This document shows positions 1 through 4,629 of a stretch of DNA of 5,822 nucleotides, piece after piece (the stretch's first letter is position 1; each line of letters opens with the position of its first letter). The DNA is taken from NCBI GenBank assembly GCA_007123695.1, contig SLGN01000154.1, positions 1-5,822 on the forward strand, in the 5' to 3' direction. The translations under genes were made by a program, and so were the position numbers. Under the pieces are notes generated by a model. That model was not told the origin of the DNA, did no database searches, and worked only from the letters and a program-made list of their open reading frames with translations. This DNA comes from Verrucomicrobiales bacterium. GTDB lineage: Bacteria > Verrucomicrobiota > Verrucomicrobiia > Verrucomicrobiales > DEV007.

Positions 1-72
1 GGGCAGCGGCACCTCCGCGCTGCGGAAGTCCTCGCCGACACCTTGAAAGAGCTGGACCGTCGCCGTGGTCAT
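1..72 (-). CDS. 5' end of a gene leaving the window; possible zinc-type medium-chain alcohol dehydrogenase
   Basis: An open frame starts at an ATG read from 72 down and runs without a stop to base 1, giving 24 residues: MTTATVQLFQGVG followed by EDFRSAEVPLP. The pattern of a short beta-strand, a glycine turn, then 'R-x-x-E-V-P-x-P' is typical of the N-terminus of medium-chain dehydrogenase/reductases (GroES-like fold), where it precedes a Pro-Gly-Glu-Val/Ala-Leu-Val strand. Zinc alcohol dehydrogenases of this type are known near phosphonate-degradation genes, which suits the neighbouring PhnA and transporter on the same strand. No catalytic or zinc-binding residue is inside the window, so the family call rests on a short N-terminus plus context. 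No Shine-Dalgarno sequence precedes the ATG (it follows CTTTCCATCC). The gene diverges from the antitoxin gene, with 53 bp between the two start codons. Confidence 0.5.
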   Translation of the reverse strand, partial: MTTATVQLFQGVGEDFRSAEVPLP

Positions 73-89
73 GGATGGAAAGTTTGCGT

Positions 90-118
90 TTGGCTCCAAG
101 TCGGCAGGAGCGTAATAT
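90..118 (+). promoter_or_regulatory. Candidate promoter and operator of the toxin-antitoxin operon
   Basis: TTGGCT (90-95) and TAATAT (113-118), each matching 4 of 6 sigma-70 consensus bases, are separated by 17 bp. Transcription would start near 125, right at the antitoxin ATG at 126, so the mRNA would be leaderless or nearly so. An inverted repeat, GCTCC (93-97) and GGAGC (107-111), lies between the two boxes and could be the autoregulatory operator usual for type II modules. The palindromic AATATT (114-119) could also serve as a -10 element on the other strand for the divergent gene. All of this is inferred from sequence alone. Confidence 0.35.
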
Positions 119-125
119 TGGAATC

Positions 126-431
126 ATGCCAGCGATCCGCGCCAATGTCGAAATCACCGAGGACGGGGGGCTGCGTCTGCTGTCGCCTCTGCCCGAATGG
201 GTCAAGCCCGGCGTTGCCGAAATCGTCATGGTTTCGCAAGCTGCCGAGATCGCCACGCCCCTCGAAAAGCCGCCGCGGCAGAAGCTCGTGGCCACGCCCG
301 AGATGCTGGAGGCGCGAAAGCGGGCGATGGCGGAACTCCGGGCAATGGGCGGATTGAGTGACGTCATCCCCGACCCTGCTGCCTGGCAGCGCGAGATTCG
401 TGAAGACGCGGTCCTGCCTGGCAGGGATTGA
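126..431 (+). CDS. Type II antitoxin (VapB-like partner of a PIN toxin)
   Basis: This 101-residue protein is probably the antitoxin that binds and neutralises the PIN-domain ribonuclease encoded 3 bp downstream. The N-terminal ~40 residues (MPAIRANVEITEDGGLRLLS..., then a 'KPGVAEIVMV' strand) look like the small beta-rich domain of AbrB-type or similar antitoxins. After a linker (about 40-55) comes a charged helix (about 58-74), then a C-terminal tail with 'DPAAWQREIRED' and 'LPGRD'. Tails of that form are common in antitoxins next to PIN toxins and would wrap the toxin. The frame stays open back to an ATG at 75, but I chose 126 because the protein then starts at the conserved-looking strand and a candidate promoter fits just upstream. 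The earlier ATG would add 17 unconvincing residues and place the start almost on the divergent gene. AGGAG at 106-110 is rather far (15 nt) to be its ribosome-binding site. The exact antitoxin family is uncertain. Confidence 0.75.
   Translation: MPAIRANVEITEDGGLRLLSPLPEWVKPGVAEIVMVSQAAEIATPLEKPPRQKLVATPEMLEARKRAMAELRAMGGLSDVIPDPAAWQREIREDAVLPGRD
378..425. repeat. Two near-identical 13-bp palindromes at the antitoxin-toxin junction
   Basis: GCTGCCTGGCAGC (378-390) and CCTGCCTGGCAGG (413-425) are each perfect inverted repeats around a central T. They share the 11-base core CTGCCTGGCAG, and their centres are 35 bp apart. The second covers most of the presumed vapC ribosome-binding site (AGGG, 423-426). 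In RNA each could fold into a short hairpin (5-bp stem for the second), or the copies could pair with each other. They encode parts of the antitoxin tail (Ala-Ala-Trp-Gln-Arg and Leu-Pro-Gly-Arg), so coding constraint may explain part of the similarity. Confidence 0.55.
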
Positions 432-434
432 ACC

Positions 435-812
435 ATGGTGTGCGACAGCAACATCGTCATCTACTCCGTGGAGCCCGAGGACATGGCCTGTCGGGCTTTC
501 ATGGAGGATGAAAACGCCATAATTGCGAGCGTGACCCGGATCGAGGTCCTCGGTTATCCCGGTTTCCAAAGTCTCAGTCCCGAGCGCCGGCTGCGACTTG
601 AATCGATGGTAGCTTCCACCGCCGAGGCCGGGCTCGACGAGGAAATCATTCAGCGTTCCATTTCTCTCAGACAGGACAGGAAAATGAGCCTCGGCGACTC
701 GATCATCGCCGCCACCGCGTTGGAATACGGCCTTCCCCTCGTTACCCGAAACACCGACGACTTCAGACACATCGCAGGATTGACCTTGATCAATCCCTTC
801 GCCGCTCGGTAG
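435..812 (+). CDS. vapC: VapC-like PIN-domain toxin ribonuclease
   Basis: This 125-residue protein is a single PIN domain of normal length for a VapC-type toxin, a magnesium-dependent endoribonuclease that cuts RNA when free of antitoxin. The acidic active-site residues are all in place: D4 in 'CDSNIVIYS', E37 in 'TRIEVLGY', D88 in 'SLGDSIIAATA' and D109 in 'TRNTDDF'. The Thr-Arg-Asn before the last acid is also conserved in the family. The start at 435 is fixed by this N-terminal motif and by AGGG at 423-426, 8 nt upstream. It begins 3 bp after the antitoxin stop, so the two genes are surely co-transcribed and probably translationally coupled. It ends 14 bp from the stop codon of the convergent transporter gene. 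No truncation or active-site loss is seen, so the toxin is probably functional. The RNA target cannot be read from the sequence. Confidence 0.92.
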   Translation: MVCDSNIVIYSVEPEDMACRAFMEDENAIIASVTRIEVLGYPGFQSLSPERRLRLESMVASTAEAGLDEEIIQRSISLRQDRKMSLGDSIIAATALEYGLPLVTRNTDDFRHIAGLTLINPFAAR

Positions 813-826
813 TCGTTTTTCTCCCG
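813..826. other. Short convergent gap between toxin and transporter
   Basis: Only 14 bp separate the vapC stop from the transporter stop. The gap holds a run of five T (816-820) on the plus strand, but no convincing hairpin precedes it, so I do not call a terminator. Confidence 0.4.
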
Positions 827-2104
827 TCATCTTCGAATCAACAGGGCGATCGCCGCGCTGCACAAGGCAAAGGCCGCGACGATGGGGAAGACCAGGGCGA
901 CGCTCTCGATCCCCGGATCCTTGGCGAAGGGGTTGTGCTGGATCATCCAGCCGATGAAGGGCTCGCCAAAGCCGGCCATGGCGTAGGCGAAGAAGTTCAT
1001 CACCCCCACGGCGGTGCCGGCGCGGGCCCGGCCGAGCAGGTCGGGCGCGAGCGCCCAGAAGGCCGACTGCGGGCCGTAGGCGAAAAAGCCGGCGAGAAAG
1101 AGCACCGGCACGCCGAGGCGGTGCCCCGGCGGCAGCAGGTACATGCCCATCGCGGCGATGGCGGCGAGCACCATGAAGGCGGCGATGACGCCGCTGCGGC
1201 GGGACCCGCAGAACCGGTCCGAGATCCACCCGCTCGTCAGGGCGCCGAGGGCCATGCCGACGGGCAGGGAGACGCTGATCCATTTGCCGTAGGGGTCGTC
1301 CTTGAAATCCTCTCCGAGAAAGTAGACCGGCACCCAAATGAGCAGGCCGTAGCGGACGGTGTTCTGGAATCCGATGGCGAGGGCGGCAAGGAGGAGCCGC
1401 CCGTTCCGCAGGGCGAGCCCGTAGCGCTGCCAGGCGGTCTCGGTTTCGCCGCCAGCTGGACCCGGAGCCGCTTCCTCCTCGTCGACCAGGTCGGGAAATC
1501 CGGCGTCGGTCGGCCGGTCGCGGGCGATGAACCAGACGACGAGTCCGCCCGCGAGCATCAGGAAAACGGGCAGGCGGAAGATCCAGCGCCAGTCGAGCTG
1601 GAGCACGTCGAGGACGACGAGCGAGGTGACGAAGGAAAGGACCGAGGAAAGCCCCGCCGCGAGCACGTAACAGCCGAAGGCCTTCCCCCGCTCGCGGGGG
1701 CCGAACCAGTTCGCGACGAGACGGCTGCCCGGAGCCCACCCCATGCTCTGGGCGAGCCCGTTGAGTCCCCAGGCGGCGGCGAGAGAGCGGAATCCGATCC
1801 CGAAGCTGGTGAGCCAGTTGAGGATGAAGGAAGAGACGGCCCCGAGGCACATCATGCGGCGCCCCCCGAACTTGTCGCCGAGGTTGCCGTTGACCATCTG
1901 CCCGATGGCGTAGGTCCAGAGCATGGAGGCGCTGATCCAGCCGAGCGTTTGCTTGTCCAACCCCAGCTCGGCCTGGATCCCGGGAATGGCGAAGCCGAAG
2001 GTCTGCCGCCCCGTGTAGTAGAAGAGGTAGCAGAACATCACCGCGCCCAGCGCCCGGCGACGGGCGCGGAGAAAGCCGGGGCCGCTGATGTCGGGCGAGG
2101 CCAT
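827..2104 (-). CDS. GlpT-like organophosphate/phosphonate transporter (MFS, OPA family)
   Basis: This 425-residue inner-membrane protein has about 12 hydrophobic segments in two halves (roughly 20-193 and 233-422), joined by an acidic, Pro/Gly-rich loop around 200-230. It fits the organophosphate:phosphate antiporter family (GlpT, UhpT, PgtP). R33 in 'YLFYYTGRQTFGFAIPG' and R251 in 'VRYGLLIWVPVYF' match the two arginines that bind the phosphoryl group in E. coli GlpT (R45 and R269). The MFS loop motif is present as 'GDKFGGRR' (76-83), and 'SDRFCGSRR' recurs in the second half at 295-303. It lies 74 bp downstream of phnA on the same strand, so its likely cargo is phosphonoacetate or another phosphonate. 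A GlpT-type transporter is also reported beside phnA in Pseudomonas fluorescens 23F. The start at 2104 is the only Met before the first membrane segment. No Shine-Dalgarno sequence is visible (the ATG follows CCCGTAGTCC). Substrate and direction are inferred. Confidence 0.88.
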   Translation of the reverse strand: MASPDISGPGFLRARRRALGAVMFCYLFYYTGRQTFGFAIPGIQAELGLDKQTLGWISASMLWTYAIGQMVNGNLGDKFGGRRMMCLGAVSSFILNWLTSFGIGFRSLAAAWGLNGLAQSMGWAPGSRLVANWFGPRERGKAFGCYVLAAGLSSVLSFVTSLVVLDVLQLDWRWIFRLPVFLMLAGGLVVWFIARDRPTDAGFPDLVDEEEAAPGPAGGETETAWQRYGLALRNGRLLLAALAIGFQNTVRYGLLIWVPVYFLGEDFKDDPYGKWISVSLPVGMALGALTSGWISDRFCGSRRSGVIAAFMVLAAIAAMGMYLLPPGHRLGVPVLFLAGFFAYGPQSAFWALAPDLLGRARAGTAVGVMNFFAYAMAGFGEPFIGWMIQHNPFAKDPGIESVALVFPIVAAFALCSAAIALLIRR

Positions 2105-2116
2105 GGACTACGGGAC

Positions 2117-2146
2117 CGCTGATTTGCGCTGGTTCGCGCTGATGCC
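2117..2146. repeat. Three tandem 10-bp repeats between phnA and the transporter gene
   Basis: CGCTGATTTG (2117-2126), CGCTGGTTCG (2127-2136) and CGCTGATGCC (2137-2146) lie in exact 10-base register. CGCTG is identical in all three, and the later positions drift. The array ends 12 bases before the transporter start codon on its upstream side. A 17-codon frame on the minus strand (2161-2108) covers the array but is just a translation of the repeat and is not called as a gene. The repeats could be a binding array on one helix face or a dispersed genomic repeat. Confidence 0.6.
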
Positions 2147-2161
2147 TGGGAGGCGGGTCAT

Positions 2162-2177
2162 GGGAGGGTCGCCTCCC
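2162..2177 (-). other. Perfect hairpin directly after the phnA stop codon
   Basis: GGGAGG (2162-2167) and CCTCCC (2172-2177) form a perfect 6-bp, all-GC-or-near stem with a 4-base loop. It begins one base past the phnA stop codon. No T-run follows on the minus strand (the next bases are ATGACCC), so it is not a classical intrinsic terminator. It could protect the phnA mRNA 3' end or partly attenuate transcription into the transporter gene. Confidence 0.5.
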
Positions 2178-2178
2178 C

Positions 2179-3411
2179 TCACTTGATTCCGTTGCAGGCG
2201 ATCTCGAAAATGTCGAAGTTGCGGACGTCGCCGGCGACGCGGGCGGCATAGGCTTCGTTCAAGGGCTCGCTGAAGAGGAGCGGCACCATTTCCTCGTAGC
2301 GGCCGCCGTGGCTGCGCAGGGCGCCGGCGAGGGCGCCGAGGTCGTGGTAGGCCGGGGTGCGGCCAAGGACGACGCTGCGCCCGCTCGCGACGACGAGGTC
2401 GCCCATGCGGTCTTCGGGCAGCTCCATCAGCCGCGCCGCCAAGGCCCGTTCGTGGCATTCGGTGACGCCTTCGCGCCGCAGCAGCCAATCGCGGACCTTC
2501 GACGCCTCCAGCCCCGCGGGCAGGTGGACCTGGGCGAAGGACCCGAGGGCGCCGTGGTGGGCGACGTAGGGATCGGTGATGGGCAGAATGACGCGGAAGC
2601 CCTCGCCGAAGGCCTCCGTCAGCTCGTTCTCCAGATAGATCACGTTGGGCGAACCGTCGGGCCGCTGCTTGGCGCACATGCCATGGTCGGCGGTGGCGGC
2701 CACGACCGCCCCCAGTGCGAGAAGGCGTCCGATCTCTGCGTCGATGCCCGCGTAGAACTCGAGCGCCTCGGGGGCCTCTGGCGCATACTTGTGCTGCATG
2801 TAGTCGGTCGTGCTGAGGTAGAGGAAGTCGGCCCGCCCGCTCTCCAGCAGGGCCACGCCCGCCTTCAGCACGTAGAGGCTCGCGTCGCCGCTGTAGATTT
2901 CGGGGGTCGGTCCGACGAGGGCCTCGACCTCGCCGATGCCGTGGGTCTCGGGGACGGCCTCGCGGGCCCGCTCGGCGGAAAAGGCAATGCCGCCCTCCTC
3001 GATCAGCCCGCTCGCGAAGATGTCGCGCAGCTTCTCCTTCGCCGTCACGACCGCCACTTTTCGCCCGGCGCGCTGGGCATGGGGAAAGATCGTCTCGGCG
3101 CGGAGGAATTTCGAGGAGTTCATCATCACCTCCTCGCCCGTGGCCGGATCGAGGAAGAAATTGCCCCCGATCCCGTGGACCGAGGGGGGCACGCCGGTGA
3201 CGATGCTGCTGTTGTTGACGTTGGTGAAGGTCGGCATCGCCGCGCGGGCGAATCCGCGCCAGCCCGCGACGCTGATCCTGGCGAAATTCGGCATCAGCCC
3301 GCGGGCGAGGGCGGCATCGAAGTATTCGTCGGCCGATCCGTCGAGGCAGAGGACGGCAACGGGGCGGTCGGGCGGCGAGTACGTGCGGTCGTTGACGGAG
3401 AAGGAGGGCAT
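2179..3411 (-). CDS. phnA: Phosphonoacetate hydrolase
   Basis: PhnA hydrolyses the C-P bond of phosphonoacetate to acetate and phosphate (EC 3.11.1.2). It is a cytoplasmic di-zinc enzyme of the alkaline phosphatase superfamily. Starting at 3411 the protein has 410 residues, normal for the family, and begins 'MPSFSVNDRTY', matching the N-terminal 'SVNDRTY' of known PhnA. The frame is open a further 22 codons to 3477, but that extension looks non-coding. Metal and catalytic positions are all present: D24 in 'LCLDGS', T63 in 'FTNVNNSSIVTG' (the metal-bound nucleophile), D203 and H207 in 'TTDYMQHKYAPE', D242-H243 in 'TADHGM', and H368 in 'RSHGGRYEEMVPLLF'. The family segments 'HGIGGNFF', 'GEEVMMN', 'VVTAKEKLR' and 'LPITDPYVAHHGALGSF' are also intact. 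It follows the oxidoreductase gene by 106 bp and precedes the transporter gene. No Shine-Dalgarno sequence precedes the ATG. The product provides phosphate and a carbon source; an intact active site suggests a working enzyme. Confidence 0.95.
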   Translation of the reverse strand: MPSFSVNDRTYSPPDRPVAVLCLDGSADEYFDAALARGLMPNFARISVAGWRGFARAAMPTFTNVNNSSIVTGVPPSVHGIGGNFFLDPATGEEVMMNSSKFLRAETIFPHAQRAGRKVAVVTAKEKLRDIFASGLIEEGGIAFSAERAREAVPETHGIGEVEALVGPTPEIYSGDASLYVLKAGVALLESGRADFLYLSTTDYMQHKYAPEAPEALEFYAGIDAEIGRLLALGAVVAATADHGMCAKQRPDGSPNVIYLENELTEAFGEGFRVILPITDPYVAHHGALGSFAQVHLPAGLEASKVRDWLLRREGVTECHERALAARLMELPEDRMGDLVVASGRSVVLGRTPAYHDLGALAGALRSHGGRYEEMVPLLFSEPLNEAYAARVAGDVRNFDIFEIACNGIK

Positions 3412-3517
3412 GGGGTTGGCTTGAGTTTCAGAGTTCGATGCACGAGGAGCAAGTGGAGCAGACCAAAATAATGGCAAGAGGGATCAAACCGACGACAACA
3501 TCTTCGGGGCCGACGGT
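3412..3517. other. Intergenic region between the oxidoreductase gene and phnA
   Basis: This 106-bp gap is less GC-rich than the genes beside it, with a patch around 3461-3475 reading GACCAAAATAATGGC. It could hold a phnA promoter, but I found no well-spaced -35/-10 pair and no T-tailed hairpin. A minor 9-bp direct repeat of GGAGCA occurs at 3446-3451 and 3455-3460. The distance leaves open whether phnA shares a transcript with the upstream genes. Confidence 0.35.
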
Positions 3518-4462
3518 TTAGCGGGATTTGTTGGCGGAACGGGCGGTCGTCTCGGCGAGGCTCACCTCGGCGCCGCCACGTGCGAGGCTCTCGTCGGCAG
3601 CTTCCATGAAGGCGTAGATCTCGAGGGTCTCGGCGGGGGCCACGGGGATCTCGCCGATCCGGAAAAACCGGCCGATGCGGCGGCACAGGGCTTCGTAGGA
3701 TGGCTCTTCGGTCACGGTAGCGAAGCCGCGCTCGCCGTAGGCGGTGACGCCGTATCCGGCGGTGGCCCCGACGATGCCGCGGTAGACGCCGACGCGACCG
3801 CCGTTCCAAGTTCCGACGACGAGGTCGTGGACGGGGCCTTTCTTCCGAGAAACGGATTCGCAGCCGGGCCCCATGGCGGCGAAGAGGGCCTCGATCCCGT
3901 GGATGCCGTAGAAGTAGAGTTCGGGCATGCCGACCTGGTAGGCGAGCGGCCCCCAGCTCGTCGCCCCGCGGATGGACCCGAGATCGGGCCGGGAGGAGAG
4001 CGCGGCGACTCCTTCGCCGAACCGGGTCGAGGAGGAGGAAAACCAAGGGGTGCCGGTGCGCTCGGCGAGATCGGCAAGGGCGAGGCATTCGGAGAGGTTA
4101 CCGGCAACGGGCTTGTCGACGAAGACGGGCAGGCCCCGACCGAAAAGCTCGCGGGCCTGGCGCAGGTGGATGCGGCCGTCGACGCTGACGATCATGAGCC
4201 GGTCGCAGCGCTCGACAAGCTCGTCGACGGTGGAGACGATCTCGACGCCGAGGGCGCGGGCCTCTTCGGTGAAGCCGGCAATGCGGTCCTTGCTCATGGG
4301 CAGGTCGCTGCCGTCGGGCAGCCCGGCGACGACGCGAAATCCGGCGAGGTCGCCGTCGGCGACGGGGTCGTGGAAGAGCTTGGTGAAGGCGGGCACGTGC
4401 GAGGTGTCCATGCCGACGAGTCCGATGCGAAAGGGGGCGGCGTCTGTTTCGTGGGGAGTCAT
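3518..4462 (-). CDS. Gfo/Idh/MocA-family oxidoreductase, atypical nucleotide-binding loop
   Basis: This 314-residue protein has the two-domain layout of Gfo/Idh/MocA oxidoreductases, usually NAD(P)-dependent enzymes acting on sugars, polyols or similar substrates. The N-terminal Rossmann-like part (about 11-130) holds 'RIGLVGMDTSHVPAF', a helix-strand run ending 'LMIVSVDGRIH' and 'VFVDKPVAGN', where K117 matches the catalytic lysine of the family's E-K-P motif (here D-K-P). The C-terminal part has 'YGIHGIEALFAAMG', with H188 in the usual substrate-side histidine position, and ends in a helix with 'AETLEIYAFMEAADES'. The usual Gly-x-Gly-x-x-Gly loop reads G17-M-D19-T-S-H22, so two glycines are replaced. 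I placed the start at 4462 because the protein then begins just before the first strand; the frame is open much further upstream, but that sequence looks non-coding. It is slightly short for the family. Its substrate, and whether it takes part in phosphonate metabolism, cannot be told. Confidence 0.85.
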   Translation of the reverse strand: MTPHETDAAPFRIGLVGMDTSHVPAFTKLFHDPVADGDLAGFRVVAGLPDGSDLPMSKDRIAGFTEEARALGVEIVSTVDELVERCDRLMIVSVDGRIHLRQARELFGRGLPVFVDKPVAGNLSECLALADLAERTGTPWFSSSSTRFGEGVAALSSRPDLGSIRGATSWGPLAYQVGMPELYFYGIHGIEALFAAMGPGCESVSRKKGPVHDLVVGTWNGGRVGVYRGIVGATAGYGVTAYGERGFATVTEEPSYEALCRRIGRFFRIGEIPVAPAETLEIYAFMEAADESLARGGAEVSLAETTARSANKSR

Positions 4463-4472
4463 GCGGGGAGGT

Positions 4473-4511
4473 TTGCGGAATTCACCCGGAAAGAGCGGGG
4501 GTTGCGGAATT
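4473..4511. repeat. Direct repeat upstream of the oxidoreductase gene
   Basis: TTGCGGAATT occurs at 4473-4482 and again at 4502-4511, 29 bp apart, starting 11 bp before the oxidoreductase start codon (read as AATTCCGCAA on the coding strand). Two copies this close to a start codon could bind a regulator. The 167-bp gap (4463-4629) also has CGACC/GGTCG arms (4590-4594, 4601-4605) around a 6-base loop, without a T-run, so it is not a clear terminator for the propeller gene. Confidence 0.35.
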
Positions 4512-4629
4512 TGCTTCGTTGGAGACCACGAATGGCCAAGGATTTCCCCGGCGCAAGCTCTTCCGCGATCGGGAATCCGTGTGAATTCGCGACCCTTCGC
4601 GGTCGAAACCTCGATTGCACGGGCCGCTC

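Noticed and set aside
935..2122. Plus-strand open frame of 395 codons opposite the transporter
   Set aside because: Its translation is a low-complexity Gly/Glu/Ala/Arg/Pro sequence that mirrors the transporter codons; the minus-strand frame has clear membrane segments and family motifs.
2108..2161. 17-codon leader peptide before the transporter gene
   Set aside because: It is mostly a translation of the 10-bp tandem repeat and has no ribosome-binding site; nothing suggests it is selected as a peptide.
69..2249. Very long minus-strand open frame (726 codons) across the toxin module and transporter
   Set aside because: It overlaps the PIN toxin and the transporter in another frame, and its product is rich in Arg, Pro and Ala with no recognisable domain. 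Long shadow frames are expected in GC-rich DNA.
2308..3471. Plus-strand open frame of 387 codons opposite phnA
   Set aside because: It is antisense to a gene with every PhnA active-site residue intact and shows no domain of its own.
3412..3477. Alternative phnA start 22 codons upstream
   Set aside because: The added residues do not resemble PhnA, whose known N-terminus begins just before 'SVNDRTY', as in the 3411 start.
3486..3519. AAACCG/CGGTTT inverted repeat after the oxidoreductase gene as a terminator
   Set aside because: The arms are 6 bp with a 22-base loop, overlap the stop codon and have no T-run at a suitable place, so the structure is too weak to call.
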